64,000 bases of DNA from Williamsia serinedens (GTDB lineage Bacteria > Actinomycetota > Actinomycetes > Mycobacteriales > Mycobacteriaceae). The notes beneath the pieces are model-generated. The model was given only the letters and a program-made list of their open reading frames with translations. It did not search any database and was not told the origin of the DNA. Of this stretch, positions 8,436 through 17,306 are shown piece after piece. The stretch spans positions 1 to 64,000 of the forward strand of contig NZ_JAMTCG010000006.1 in assembly GCF_024171725.1 (NCBI RefSeq). Reading direction: 5' to 3'. The translations under genes were made by a program, and so were the position numbers. Positions within the stretch are counted from its first letter, which is position 1. Each line of letters starts with the position of its first letter.

Positions 8436-9116
8436 TCAGGCGGTGGCGAGCACTGCGTCGAGGGCCGAGTAGAACAGTCCGAGGCCGTCGTCGCTCGGGC
8501 CGGTCAGCGGCTCGGTGGCGTGTTCGGGGTGCGGCATCAGCCCGACGATCCGCTTGTCGGCGCTGGCGATCCCGGCGATCGCGTTCAGCGAGCCGTTCGG
8601 GTTGTCGCCGGCGTAGCGGAACACCACGCGGCCCTCCCCCTCGAGTTCGGCGAGCACCTCGTCGGACGCGACGTAGCGACCCTCCCCGGACTTCAGCGGG
8701 ATGAGGATCTCGGCGCCCTGCTCGAACCGGCTGCTCCACGCGGTGTCGGTCGAGACGACCTCGAGCCACTGGTCGCGGCACACGAAGTGCAGACCGATGT
8801 TGCGGGTCAACGCACCGGGGAGCAGACCGGCCTCACACAGCACCTGGAAACCGTTGCAGATACCCAGGATCGGGGTGCCTCGGGTGGCTGCTTGCACGAC
8901 GGCGCCCATCATCGGGGCGAAGCGGGCGATGGCCCCGGCGCGCAGGTAGTCGCCGTAGGAGAACCCACCGGGCACGACGACCGCGTCGACACCCTGCAGG
9001 TCGGCGTCGGCGTGCCACAGCTCGACCGGTTCCGCCCCGGCCAGGCGGACCGCGCGGCTCGCGTCGATGTCGTCGAGCGTCCCGGGGAAGGTGATGACGC
9101 CGATGCGGGCGGTCAC
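8436..9116 (-). CDS. purQ: phosphoribosylformylglycinamidine synthase, glutaminase subunit PurQ
   Basis: A 226-residue class I glutamine amidotransferase that supplies ammonia to PurL for the FGAR to FGAM step of purine synthesis. The nucleophile Cys is in GICNGFQVL, the catalytic His-Glu pair is in MPHPEHA, and the N-terminal GVITFPGT and [12 protein letters not shown] motifs are typical of PurQ. The GTG start at 9116 overlaps the purS stop by 4 bp (GTGA), so the two are translationally coupled. purL, the synthetase subunit, is not in the window, unlike the purSQL clusters of many bacteria. Confidence 0.97.
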   Translation of the reverse strand: MTARIGVITFPGTLDDIDASRAVRLAGAEPVELWHADADLQGVDAVVVPGGFSYGDYLRAGAIARFAPMMGAVVQAATRGTPILGICNGFQVLCEAGLLPGALTRNIGLHFVCRDQWLEVVSTDTAWSSRFEQGAEILIPLKSGEGRYVASDEVLAELEGEGRVVFRYAGDNPNGSLNAIAGIASADKRIVGLMPHPEHATEPLTGPSDDGLGLFYSALDAVLATA

Positions 9117-9352
9117 GAGTCGACCCGGCTCACGACGAAGTCCTCGATGACGGTGTTGGCCAACAACTCCGAGGCGATGCGCTCGAGGGTGACGTCGTCG
9201 ACGTCGCCGTCGAGGTCGAGCTCGAACCGCTTGCCCTGCCGAACGTCGGCGATCCCGGAGAACCCGAGGCGCCCCAGCGCCCCGACGATCGCCTGCCCCT
9301 GCGGGTCGAGGATCTCCGCCTTGGGCATCACGTCGACCACAACACGCGCCAT
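9113..9352 (-). CDS. purS: phosphoribosylformylglycinamidine synthase subunit PurS
   Basis: A 79-residue PurS, the small scaffold that joins PurQ to small-type PurL in the FGAM synthase complex. It shows the usual start ([16 protein letters not shown]), the GxxxV-type helix, and the FELDLDG strand. The ATG at 9352 is preferred over an upstream in-frame start because it matches the family N-terminus. It overlaps purQ by 4 bp. The 124 bp upstream to 9476 hold the probable promoter; I see no riboswitch fold there. Confidence 0.95.
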   Translation of the reverse strand: MARVVVDVMPKAEILDPQGQAIVGALGRLGFSGIADVRQGKRFELDLDGDVDDVTLERIASELLANTVIEDFVVSRVDS

Positions 9353-9476
9353 GGACACACTCCCGTTCGTCACTCGTCATCCCAGGGCCCGCGGGCATCG
9401 GTGCACGTCACGGCCGACCGGGGATCAGCGGTCACTCTACCGGCCGACGGTCGCCCGCCCGCGTCCCGGTGAGGGG

Positions 9477-10184
9477 TCAGGCGGCGGTGTGACCTGCGCG
9501 GGTGAGGGTCAGCTCGCGATAGGTGGCCGGCGTCAGCTCGTGGTGGCGGGTGAGGTCGACGCAGTCGAGCAGGGTCTGGCGCGCGAGCGGGGTGGCGAGG
9601 TGCTTCCCGGCGATCGACAAACGGACGTGCCCGCCGCGCCGCGCGGTGCGGTTGGTCGCCGCGACCACCATGCGGCACCACCAGGGGTCGACGCGGAACC
9701 CGTCGCCGAACCCCAGCACGCGCGCCCGGGTGCTCGAACCCGTGACCAGGTCGTCCCATCCCGTGAAGCCCAGGTTGACCCGGAACCCGGCGCGCGGCAG
9801 GGCGGTGAGGGCGCCCGGGGAGGCGGTCCAGCGGGGCGCGGCGAACAGGCGGGTGCGCAGCCCGCAGGTCTCCAGCACGCGGTCGGCCGCGGCCAGACGG
9901 AGACCGGCCTCGTGGGCGTCGATCACGGCGAACTCCCCGCGGCGGCGCTTCGTCGGGGCCTGGTCGTAGCCGTGCAGGACCACGGCGTCGTCGCCGGAGC
10001 GGCGTTCGCGCAGCCAGTCGACCGTGGCCGCGTCCTCGTGCAGTCGGTAGCCGTGCTTGAGTCGCGGCGACACCAGCAGCGAGACGGGGACCTCGCGGGC
10101 GGCGAGGTCGTCGACGAGGACGCGCACATCGGCGAGCGTCTCGGCGCGGATGCCCGAGACGGAGACATACAGTCGGCCGGCCAT
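9477..10184 (-). CDS. DUF2334 polysaccharide-deacetylase-like protein
   Basis: A 235-residue cytoplasmic protein of the DUF2334 group, a divergent branch of the carbohydrate esterase 4 / deacetylase fold. Segments VSVSGI at the N-terminus, SLLVSPRLKHGYRLHED, DDAVVLHGYDQ and LFAAPRWTAS match the barrel strands carrying the His/Asp residues of this family. No signal peptide or membrane segment is seen. The substrate is unknown. It is followed by the glutathione peroxidase gene upstream on the same strand and by purS downstream, with gaps of about 70 and 124 bp, so it may be monocistronic. Confidence 0.75.
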   Translation of the reverse strand: MAGRLYVSVSGIRAETLADVRVLVDDLAAREVPVSLLVSPRLKHGYRLHEDAATVDWLRERRSGDDAVVLHGYDQAPTKRRRGEFAVIDAHEAGLRLAAADRVLETCGLRTRLFAAPRWTASPGALTALPRAGFRVNLGFTGWDDLVTGSSTRARVLGFGDGFRVDPWWCRMVVAATNRTARRGGHVRLSIAGKHLATPLARQTLLDCVDLTRHHELTPATYRELTLTRAGHTAA

Positions 10185-10254
10185 GCCGTGGAGTGTGGTC
10201 GCCGCAGGTGAGGCGACGGTGGCGACGACGTGTACGGGCGCCGAACGCCGGGCG

Positions 10255-10743
10255 TCAGCGGGTCAGGACGCCCTCGATCGCCTCGATGACCTCGGGGGCG
10301 TCGGGCTCGGTCCGCGGCCGGAACCGACGCACGACGGTCCCGTCGGCGTCGACGAGGAACTTCTCGAAGTTCCACTGCACGTCACCGGCCTCGCCGTCGG
10401 CGTCGGCGGTCTTGGTCAGCTCGGCGTACAGCGGGTGCCGGTTCTCGCCGTTGACCTCGGTCTTCTCCAGCAGCGGGAAGGTGACCCCGTAGGTCGTCGA
10501 GCAGAAGGTCTCGATCTCCTCGGCCGTGCCCGGTTCCTGACCCATGAACTGGTTGCAGGGGACGCCGACGACGGTGAGCCCGCGATCGCGGTAGTCCTCG
10601 GCGATCTTCTCCAGGCCCGTGTACTGCGGGGTGAGGCCGCACTTGCTCGCGACGTTGACGACGAGGACGGGTCCGTCGAACTGGCCGAGGGTCGCGTCCT
10701 CGCCGCGCAGGGTCTTCACGGGGATGTCGCTGATGCTGGTCAT
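10255..10743 (-). CDS. glutathione peroxidase (Cys-type, thioredoxin-linked)
   Basis: A 162-residue thiol peroxidase of the glutathione-peroxidase fold. The peroxidatic residue is Cys35 in VASKCGLTPQY (Cys, not Sec); the Gln is in CNQFMGQEPG and the Trp in WNFEKFLV, completing the catalytic tetrad. A second Cys in FCSTTYG is well placed as the resolving Cys. Actinobacteria lack glutathione, so thioredoxin or mycothiol/mycoredoxin is the likely reductant. The ATG at 10743 is chosen over an upstream in-frame start that lacks a Shine-Dalgarno. It is divergent from the MarR gene. Confidence 0.95.
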   Translation of the reverse strand: MTSISDIPVKTLRGEDATLGQFDGPVLVVNVASKCGLTPQYTGLEKIAEDYRDRGLTVVGVPCNQFMGQEPGTAEEIETFCSTTYGVTFPLLEKTEVNGENRHPLYAELTKTADADGEAGDVQWNFEKFLVDADGTVVRRFRPRTEPDAPEVIEAIEGVLTR

Positions 10744-10816
10744 GGCGACGAGCGTAGCCACGGGCATGCGTGCGCCGAACATCGCTCACCGAGTGATCGC
10801 GGTCTCACAGGCTGGC

Positions 10817-10826
10817 GTCACGTGAC
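10817..10826. promoter_or_regulatory. 10-bp palindrome upstream of marR-efflux operon
   Basis: GTCACGTGAC is a perfect palindrome in the 140-bp divergent gap between the peroxidase gene (start 10743) and the MarR gene (start 10884). It is flanked by two direct copies of GCTGGCGTC (10811 and 10846). It is a possible MarR operator, but it is short and could also be an E-box-like chance palindrome. Confidence 0.35.
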
Positions 10827-10883
10827 CGATGGCACAGTCACTTGCGCTGGCGTCGATAGTTGCGTGCGGGTTAGCTTTTTCCC

Positions 10884-11384
10884 GTGCACACGACGGGTGA
10901 GGTGACGACCGAGGCGACGTTCGACGTCCTCAGCGAGTTCCTCAGTCGTCTGCTCACGACCGCCGAGGTCGACGCGATCGACGGGCTCGCGACGAGCGAC
11001 ATCTCGTTCGCCCACTTCCGCACCCTGATGGTGCTGGCCGGTCGGGCGCGGGCGCTCTCGCTCGCCGAACTGGCCGAGATCCTGCACCTGTCTGTCGCGG
11101 CGACCGGTCGGAACGTCGACAAGCTGGTCGGGATGGGACTCGTCGACCGTCGGGAGGACCCGTCCGACCGCCGGGTCAAGCGTGTGTCGCTCACCGACGA
11201 GGGGCACCACAGGGTCACCGAGCATCTCGACCGCAAGGAGGACGAGTTCCGGAATTTCCTGGACCGTCTGCCCGCTGCACTCCGCGACGACCTCCATCAG
11301 GTCCTGCACTCGATAGTCACCGGGGACTATCTCGCCGATCCCGATCCGGTGTTCGTACACCGACGTCAGAAAGCGACACGATGA
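10884..11384 (+). CDS. MarR family transcriptional regulator
   Basis: A 166-residue MarR-type regulator. The winged helix spans about 48-115: LAELAEILHLSVAATGRNVDKLVGMGLV is the HTH, and DRREDPSDRRVKRVSLTDEG is the classical MarR wing with the conserved Asp-Arg-Arg. GTG start at 10884. Its stop overlaps the start of the DHA2 efflux gene by 4 bp (ATGA), so the pair is one operon. It probably represses itself and the pump and is released by a small lipophilic or phenolic ligand (family knowledge). Confidence 0.92.
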   Translation: MHTTGEVTTEATFDVLSEFLSRLLTTAEVDAIDGLATSDISFAHFRTLMVLAGRARALSLAELAEILHLSVAATGRNVDKLVGMGLVDRREDPSDRRVKRVSLTDEGHHRVTEHLDRKEDEFRNFLDRLPAALRDDLHQVLHSIVTGDYLADPDPVFVHRRQKATR

Positions 11385-12853
11385 CAACCACGCAAGCCCC
11401 GTCGACGCCCGCCGCCGACTCGGCGCCCGGCCTCGACGCCCGCACCCTGAAGGTCGCGGCCGTCGTCGTGCTGGGTGCGATCATGTCCATCCTCGACACC
11501 ACGGTCGTGGCCGTCGCCCAGAACACCTTCCAGCAGGTCTTCTCGACCTCCGCGGCCAACGCCGCGTGGACGGCGACGGGCTACACGCTCGCGCTCGCCG
11601 CGGTCATCCCGCTCTCCAGCTGGGCGACCGCGCGGTTCGGCACCAAGAACGTCTACATGACCTCGCTCGTGCTGTTCGTGATCGGCTCGGTGCTCTGCGC
11701 CTTCGCGTGGAACATCGGCTCGCTGGTCGCGTTCCGCATGCTGCAGGGCGCAGGCGGCGGCATGCTGATGCCCGTCGGCATGATGATCCTGACTCGCGCC
11801 GCGGGCCCGGAACGCGTCGGCTCGATCATGGCCGTCCTCGGCATCCCGATGCTGCTGGGGCCGATCGCCGGCCCGATCCTCGGTGGCGTGCTCATCGAGT
11901 ACGTCTCGTGGCACTGGATCTTCCTCATCAACGTCCCGATCGGCATCCTCGCCATCCTCTACTCGGCGTGGATCCTGCCCGGTGACGAGGAGAAGTCGCG
12001 GCCGTCGTTCGACTTCGTCGGACTGTTGCTGCTGTCGCCGGGTCTCGCGGTGTTCCTGTTCGGTGTGTCGTCGTCGAACGAGGCCGGCACCTTCCTCGCG
12101 GCGAAGGTGTTGATCCCCATGGCGATCGGCGCCGTGCTCATCGTCGCGTTCATCACGCACGCACTGCGCGGCAAGAAGCCGCTCCTCGACCTGCGGCTGT
12201 TCACGAACCGCACCCTGAGCATCACGATCATCACGTTCACGTTCTTCCTGATCGCGTTCTTCGGTGCGTCACTGCTGTTCCCGCAGTACTTCATCGGCGT
12301 CCGCGGCGAGTCGACGCTCATGGCCGGTCTGCTAGTCGCCCCGCAGGGCATCGGCGCGATGATCACCATGCCGATCGCGGGCCGCATGACCGACAAGATC
12401 GGTCCCGGCAAGTTCGTGCTCACCGGCATCGTGCTCATCGCGATCGGGCTGGGCGCGTTCATGTTCCTCGGCTCCGACACGTCCTACTGGCTGCTCGGCG
12501 GGGCGCTGTTCGTCCAGGGTCTCGGCATGGGCATGTCGATGATGCCGATGATGTCGGCGGCGCTCGCGACGCTGAAGGCCGAGAGTGTGGCCGACGGCTC
12601 GACGCTGGTGAACGTCGTCCAGCAGACGGCCGCCTCGATCGGTACCGCGGTGATCTCGGTGATCCTGGCCAGCAACCTGAAGTCGCTGGTGCCGCCGACC
12701 CCGTCCGCCGCCGCGGGCGCCTTCGGCGACACGTTCGTCGTCGCCGTCGTGCTCATCGCGATCTGCCTCGTGCCGGCCTTCTTCCTGCCCCGCAAGAAGA
12801 TCGCCGTCGCGAGCCCGGACGGCGAGCCCGCCGCCCCGGTGATGATGCACTGA
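11381..12853 (+). CDS. MFS drug:H+ antiporter, DHA2 (EmrB/QacA) family
   Basis: A 490-residue inner-membrane protein with about 14 predicted membrane segments, as in 14-TMS DHA2 exporters. The N-terminal motif LDTTVVAVA in helix 1, the loop-2/3 motif ATARFGTKNVYM and the motif-C-like GPIAGPILGGVLI in helix 5 are typical of EmrB/QacA antiporters. The N-terminal 20 residues and the last 25 are cytoplasmic. It is translationally coupled to the MarR gene. A strong hairpin follows the stop at 12867-12902. An EmrB-like pump is also found in the mycobacterial ptrB region (recalled). Confidence 0.94.
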   Translation: MTTTQAPSTPAADSAPGLDARTLKVAAVVVLGAIMSILDTTVVAVAQNTFQQVFSTSAANAAWTATGYTLALAAVIPLSSWATARFGTKNVYMTSLVLFVIGSVLCAFAWNIGSLVAFRMLQGAGGGMLMPVGMMILTRAAGPERVGSIMAVLGIPMLLGPIAGPILGGVLIEYVSWHWIFLINVPIGILAILYSAWILPGDEEKSRPSFDFVGLLLLSPGLAVFLFGVSSSNEAGTFLAAKVLIPMAIGAVLIVAFITHALRGKKPLLDLRLFTNRTLSITIITFTFFLIAFFGASLLFPQYFIGVRGESTLMAGLLVAPQGIGAMITMPIAGRMTDKIGPGKFVLTGIVLIAIGLGAFMFLGSDTSYWLLGGALFVQGLGMGMSMMPMMSAALATLKAESVADGSTLVNVVQQTAASIGTAVISVILASNLKSLVPPTPSAAAGAFGDTFVVAVVLIAICLVPAFFLPRKKIAVASPDGEPAAPVMMH

Positions 12854-12866
12854 CACACCCGCAGTC

Positions 12867-12902
12867 GACGACGGGCCCTGGCACACGCCGGGGCCCGTCG
12901 TC
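12867..12902 (+). terminator. hairpin terminator after efflux pump gene
   Basis: A perfect 12-bp stem (GACGACGGGCCC with its complement at 12891-12902) around a 12-nt loop, 13 bp after the stop codon. There is no long T-run, as is usual for GC-rich actinobacterial terminators. Confidence 0.7.
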
Positions 12903-12910
12903 GTCTCCGG

Positions 12911-13022
12911 CCGCCTGTTGGGCAGTTGAAGCCGTTCGTTGGGCGGTAGGAGCACACCCGGCGCGACAACGTGCGTCCCGACTGCCCAACAGACGGTCCC
13001 AACCGCCCAACAGACGGCATGA
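12911..13022. repeat. 21-bp-period intergenic repeat array with inverted arms
   Basis: Two 21-bp units lie in one orientation (12911-12931 and 12932-12952, core GTTGGGC then A/G then G), and two 21-bp units lie in the opposite orientation (12981-13001 and 13002-13022, core CCCAACAGACGG), separated by 28 bp. The two halves could fold into a long cruciform. It sits between the convergent efflux and oligopeptidase genes. The same core and period recur at 21668-21824. It has no CRISPR features: units are contiguous and no spacers exist. Confidence 0.75.
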
Positions 13023-13059
13023 CACCCGGCTTGGGGCGGGGTGAGCGTCGAGGTGCCGG

Positions 13060-15165
13060 TCAGAGGGCCTTGGTCTGGCGGAGGACCCAGGCGTGCTCGA
13101 ACGCGACCTCTTCCCACTGCTTGTAGCGACCGCTCACACCGCCGTGGCCGGCGGTCATCTCGGTCTTCAGCAGGATCGGGGCGTCGGAGGTGGTGTTCGC
13201 CTGCAACCGCGCGACCCACTTCGCCGCCTCGGTGTACATGACGCGCGTGTCGTTGAGCGAGGTGAGCGCCAGGATCGACGGGTACGCCTTCGCCTCGACG
13301 TTCTCGTACGGCGAGTAACTCTTCATGTACGCGTACACCTCGGGGTCCTCGAGCGGATTGCCCCACTCGTCCCACTCGATGACGGTCAGCGGCAGCGACG
13401 GGTCGAGGATCGACGTCAGCGGGTCGACGAACGGCACGACGGCCAGGATCCCGCTGAACAACTCCGGCGCCATGTTCGCGACCGCACCGATCAACAGCCC
13501 GCCCGCGGAGCCGCCCTCCCCCACCAGCTGCGAGGGCGTGGTCGCGCCCGTGTCGACGAGATGCTGTGCGGCGTCGACGAAGTCGGTGAAGGTGTTCTTC
13601 TTGGTGAGCGTCTTGCCGTTCTCGTACCAGTGACGACCCATCTCGCCGCCACCGCGGATGTGGGCGACGACGAACACGACGCCCCGGTCCAGCAGCGACA
13701 ACCGCGCGATGGAGAACGCCGGGTCCATGCTCGCCTCGTACGAGCCATAGCCGTACAGCAGCGTCGGAGCAGGACGTTCGACGCCCCGCCTCGAGATCAC
13801 CGACAGCGGCACCTGCGTCCCGTCGCGGGCGGTCACCCATTCGCGCCGCTGCTCGTAGTCGGCGGGGTCGTACCCGCCGAGGACGGGCTGACGCCGCAAC
13901 AGGATCCGCTCGCCGGTGCGCAGGTCGAGGTCGAACACCTCCGACGGCTCGATGAAACTCGTGTACCCGATACGCAGTCGCGGCGCGGTCCACTCCGGGT
14001 TCGAGGCGAGGCCCGCGGACGAGATCTCCTGGTCGAACTCGATCTCGTCGAAGGCGATCTCGTCGTCGACGCCGACTCCGGCGAGGTCGGCGACGGCGAT
14101 CCGCGGCGTCGCCGCCCGCCGGTAGCTGAGCACCAGGCGGTCCGCGAACGCGTCGACGCCCTCGATCCGACGCTCCGTGTCGTGGGGGACCACCACCCGC
14201 GTCGCCGTCGGGTCGTCGACGGGTGCGGAGAGCACCTCGAAGTTCTCGGCGTTCTCGTTGTGGGTGATCAGGAACCGGTCCTCGCCCCCGATCACGGCGT
14301 GCTCGACGTCGTACTCGATGCCGTCACGACGCGGCCAGACGACCCGGAACTCGCCGGTCGGGTCGGACGCGTCGAGGACGTGCACCTCGGACGTGATCTT
14401 CGACCCGAGCGCGATCACCAGGTACCGATCGCTCCGTGTGGTCCCCATGCCGACCCAGAACCGCTCGTCGGGCTCGTGGAACACCCGCACGTCGTCGGTC
14501 CCGGCCCCGATGTCGTGGCGCCACACCGTGTCCGGGCGCCACGCGTCGTCGACGGTGAGATAGAAGACGTGCCGCCCGTCGGCCGACCACGTCGCCCCGG
14601 GAGCGGTGTTCTCGACGGTGTCGGAGAGCAGCTCGCCGGAGGTGAGGTCCTTGAACCGCAGCGTGTACCGCTCGTCGCCGACGACGTCGACGCCGTAGGC
14701 CAGCAGGGCGCCGTCGTCGCTGACCGAGAACGAGCCCAGCGAGTAGAAGTCGGTGCCCTCCGCCTCGACGTTGGAGTCGAGCAGGACGGTCTCGCCGTCG
14801 AGCGGGTCGTCCCCGACGGTCGGCGGATCCCAGTCGTCGTCGCCGCGGATCGGGCAGCGGCAGCTGATCCCGTACTGCTTGCCCTCGACGGTGCGCGAGT
14901 AGTACCAGAAGCGGCCCCGGCGCACCGGGACCGACATGTCGGTCTCCTTGGTGCGCGCCTTGATCTCGCCGACGATGGTCGACCGCAGGTCGGCGAGTTC
15001 GGCGGTGTCGGCCTCGGTCAGCGCGTTCTGCGCCTCGAGGTAGGCGATGACCTCGGGATCGTCCTTGTCGCGCAACCACTCGTACTCGTCGACGACCACG
15101 TCGCCGTGGTGTTCGCGGGTCGTCGGGACCGTCTTCGCGGTCGGCACCGCGGGTCGCTCGGTCAC
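13060..15165 (-). CDS. ptrB: oligopeptidase B-like S9 family serine peptidase
   Basis: A 701-residue prolyl-oligopeptidase-family protein: an N-terminal seven-bladed propeller (about 70-410) and a C-terminal alpha/beta hydrolase domain. The catalytic Ser is in [10 protein letters not shown], the Asp follows the [11 protein letters not shown] segment, and the His is in MTAGHGG close to the end. The YGYGSYE and [10 protein letters not shown] motifs are characteristic of oligopeptidase B, which cuts peptides after Arg/Lys in the cytoplasm. The GTG at 15165 has GGGAGG upstream and overlaps the purC stop (GTGA). In M. tuberculosis this gene is split in two (recalled); here it is one intact frame. 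Confidence 0.93.
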   Translation of the reverse strand: MTERPAVPTAKTVPTTREHHGDVVVDEYEWLRDKDDPEVIAYLEAQNALTEADTAELADLRSTIVGEIKARTKETDMSVPVRRGRFWYYSRTVEGKQYGISCRCPIRGDDDWDPPTVGDDPLDGETVLLDSNVEAEGTDFYSLGSFSVSDDGALLAYGVDVVGDERYTLRFKDLTSGELLSDTVENTAPGATWSADGRHVFYLTVDDAWRPDTVWRHDIGAGTDDVRVFHEPDERFWVGMGTTRSDRYLVIALGSKITSEVHVLDASDPTGEFRVVWPRRDGIEYDVEHAVIGGEDRFLITHNENAENFEVLSAPVDDPTATRVVVPHDTERRIEGVDAFADRLVLSYRRAATPRIAVADLAGVGVDDEIAFDEIEFDQEISSAGLASNPEWTAPRLRIGYTSFIEPSEVFDLDLRTGERILLRRQPVLGGYDPADYEQRREWVTARDGTQVPLSVISRRGVERPAPTLLYGYGSYEASMDPAFSIARLSLLDRGVVFVVAHIRGGGEMGRHWYENGKTLTKKNTFTDFVDAAQHLVDTGATTPSQLVGEGGSAGGLLIGAVANMAPELFSGILAVVPFVDPLTSILDPSLPLTVIEWDEWGNPLEDPEVYAYMKSYSPYENVEAKAYPSILALTSLNDTRVMYTEAAKWVARLQANTTSDAPILLKTEMTAGHGGVSGRYKQWEEVAFEHAWVLRQTKAL

Positions 15166-16055
15166 AGCGCACCTCCCGGCCACTGCGCGAACGACCGGCC
15201 CGAGATCGTCTCGTACGCCTCGACGTACCGGGCGCGCGTCCGCGCGACCACATCACCCGGCAGCGGTGGCGGTGGCACGGGACCTGTTCTGTCCCAACCC
15301 GACTCGGGTCCCGTCAACCAGTTGCGCACGATCTGCTTGTCGAAGCTCGGCTGCACGACACCCGGCGTGTGGATCCCCGCGTCCCAGTACCGCGACGAGT
15401 CCGGCGTGAGCACCTCGTCGGCGAGCACCAGCGACCCGTCCGGTGCGAGACCGAACTCGAACTTGGTGTCGGCGAGGATGATCCCGCGGCTCGCCGCGAG
15501 TTCCGCGCCGCGCATGTAGATGTCGAGGGTGGCGTCGCGGAGCGCGCGGGCGGTCGGCTCGCCCACCCGCTCGACGACACCGGCGAAGTCGATGTTCTCG
15601 TCGTGGTCGCCGATCGCGGCCTTGCTCGCCGGGGTGAAGATCGGCATGGGCAGGCGCGAGGCCTCCTGCAGGCCCGGCGGCAGCGAGATCCCACACACCG
15701 ATCCGGTCGCGCGGTAGTCGAGCAGACCTGACCCGGTGAGGTAGCCGCGGGCGACGCATTCCACCGGCAGCATCGGCAGTTTGCGCACCACCATCGACCG
15801 CCCGAGCTCGGCGGCCGGGATCCGCGGGTCGTCGGGTCCGCCGACGAGGTGGTTGGCGATGCCGAGCGTCTCGAACCAGAAGAACGACATCGCGGTCAGG
15901 ACGCGCCCCTTGTCGGGGATGAGGCTGTCGAGCACGTGGTCGTAGGCGGAGATGCGATCCGTCGACACCATGAGCAGCGTGTCGGCGTCGATCTCGTACA
16001 GCTCGCGGACCTTGCCCGACGCCACATGGCGATAGGACTCGAGGGTGGGACGCAT
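15162..16055 (-). CDS. purC: phosphoribosylaminoimidazole-succinocarboxamide synthase
   Basis: A 297-residue SAICAR synthetase, which couples CAIR and aspartate with ATP in purine synthesis. The N-terminal [11 protein letters not shown] and [10 protein letters not shown] motifs (phosphate binding), the [13 protein letters not shown] strand and the late [13 protein letters not shown] segment (substrate Asp/Ser contacts) are all present. ATG at 16055. The stop overlaps the oligopeptidase B start, so the two are coupled, the same order as purC-ptrB in mycobacteria (recalled). Confidence 0.97.
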   Translation of the reverse strand: MRPTLESYRHVASGKVRELYEIDADTLLMVSTDRISAYDHVLDSLIPDKGRVLTAMSFFWFETLGIANHLVGGPDDPRIPAAELGRSMVVRKLPMLPVECVARGYLTGSGLLDYRATGSVCGISLPPGLQEASRLPMPIFTPASKAAIGDHDENIDFAGVVERVGEPTARALRDATLDIYMRGAELAASRGIILADTKFEFGLAPDGSLVLADEVLTPDSSRYWDAGIHTPGVVQPSFDKQIVRNWLTGPESGWDRTGPVPPPPLPGDVVARTRARYVEAYETISGRSFAQWPGGAL

Positions 16056-16109
16056 GGCCCAAGGCTAGTGGTGCGCGGACCGCGACCACCGCGCCTACCC
16101 TCGTCACGC

Positions 16110-16409
16110 ATGACGACGCCCGAGGTGTCCCCACCCGCCGTGCGCATCCGCTACTGCACGCTGTGCAACTGGCTGCTGCGGGCGAACTGGATGTCGGCGG
16201 AGCTGCTGTCGACGTTCGGCACCGAGCTGGGGTCGCTCACCCTCGTGCCCGACACCGGCGGCGTCTTCACCGTCGAGGTCGACGGCAGCCCGGTGTGGGA
16301 CCGCTCCGTGGACGGCGGCTTCCCCGACGCCGCCGAGCTGAAGCGCCGCGTCCGCGACGCCGCGTTCCCCGACCGCGACCTCGGGCACGGAGAGACGCGC
16401 ACGTCCTGA
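16110..16409 (+). CDS. SelT/SelW/SelH-like (Rdx family) protein
   Basis: A 99-residue thioredoxin-like protein. The N-terminal strand VRIRYCTLCNW holds the CxxC redox motif at about residues 17-20, where eukaryotic selenoproteins have Cys-x-x-Sec; here both are Cys. A GGVFTVEVDG strand and a C-terminal helix complete the Rdx fold. The family's exact electron partner is unknown. ATG at 16110, divergent from purC with a 54-bp gap. Family membership is fairly sure from the motif and length. Confidence 0.82.
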   Translation: MTTPEVSPPAVRIRYCTLCNWLLRANWMSAELLSTFGTELGSLTLVPDTGGVFTVEVDGSPVWDRSVDGGFPDAAELKRRVRDAAFPDRDLGHGETRTS

Positions 16410-16479
16410 TCTGCGGGGAATGCGCGCCCGCACCGTCGTACGTTGCACCGGGGGTCCCCTGCCGACCCGAGGAGTCCCC

Positions 16480-17001
16480 GTGACCGACACCGACACCGCC
16501 CTGCACGACGTCCTCGTCGATGCCTTCACCCGCGCCGACGACGCCGTTGCCTCGCTCACCGACGGTGCTTCCGCCGCCGTCCTCACCCACCGCGTCGACG
16601 CCGACGCCAACACCATCGCCTGGCTGATCTGGCACTCCGCGCGCGTTCTGGACGACCACGTGACCGGCCTGACCGGCGGGGAGCAGCAGTGGCCACAGTG
16701 GCGTGACCGCTTCGACCTCCCGTTCGACGACTGGGCGACCGGCTACGGCCAGAGCAGCGACGAGGTGGCCGCCGTGCCCGGCGACGGCGACCTGCTCGCC
16801 GGCTACTTCCACGCCGTGCACCAGGCCGCGCTCGACTACATCCGCACCCTCACGCCCGACGAGGTCGAGCGCATCGTCGACGAGAACTGGGATCCGCCGG
16901 TGACCGCCGGCGTCCGGCTGGTCAGCGTCCTCAACGACATCACCCTGCACATCGGGCAGGCGCAGTTCGTCGCGGGGATCGCCGAGCGCGCGGGGATCTG
17001 A
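16480..17001 (+). CDS. DinB-like (DUF664) mycothiol-transferase-type protein
   Basis: A 173-residue four-helix-bundle protein of the DinB / DUF664 superfamily, which in actinobacteria contains mycothiol-dependent transferases and isomerases. Candidate metal-binding histidines are in LIWHSARVLDDHV and in DITLHIGQAQ near the C-terminus, the usual three-His spacing. GTG at 16480 is preceded by GAGGAG. It is 70 bp downstream of the SelW-like gene on the same strand and may share its transcript. The substrate is unknown. Confidence 0.78.
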   Translation: MTDTDTALHDVLVDAFTRADDAVASLTDGASAAVLTHRVDADANTIAWLIWHSARVLDDHVTGLTGGEQQWPQWRDRFDLPFDDWATGYGQSSDEVAAVPGDGDLLAGYFHAVHQAALDYIRTLTPDEVERIVDENWDPPVTAGVRLVSVLNDITLHIGQAQFVAGIAERAGI

Positions 17002-17039
17002 CGCACGTCGGCCGGGGCGGTTCGGATCCACGTCGACGA

Positions 17040-17201
17040 GACTCCGCGGCGAGCGGGCGAATCCGCGCCGAACTCGGCGCGGGTTCGTCCACTGAACGCG
17101 GGTTCGCGAGAACGGCGCGGGTTCGCGAGAACGGCGCAGGTTCCCCGGCCCACCCACGACTCCGCGGCGAGCGGGCGAATCCGCGCCGAACTCGGCGCGG
17201 G
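17040..17201. repeat. 19-bp-period intergenic repeat array bracketed by a 44-bp direct repeat
   Basis: The 44 bp at 17040-17083 recur exactly at 17158-17201. Each copy contains a hairpin (CGAATCCGCGCCGA facing TCGGCGCGG). Between them lie 19-bp units at 17078-17096, 17097-17115, 17116-17134 and 17135-17153; units two and three are identical (CGCGGGTTCGCGAGAACGG). It fills most of the roughly 300-bp gap between the convergent DinB-like and purB genes. The rest of the gap (17202-17306) shows nothing I recognise. The same unit recurs at 53.7 and 54.2 kb. Confidence 0.85.
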
Positions 17202-17306
17202 AAGGTGAGTAGGCCGCCGGTGCACATGCCGGGCACGGCGAGGCGTGGCAGAAGTGCGCGCATTGCCACCGATCACCGATCGTCGGAGACGACTCGCGAG
17301 CGTGAG

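Noticed and set aside
16110-16409. Selenoprotein of the SelW type
   Set aside because: The redox motif is Cys-x-x-Cys with no in-frame TGA at that place, and no SECIS-like hairpin follows.
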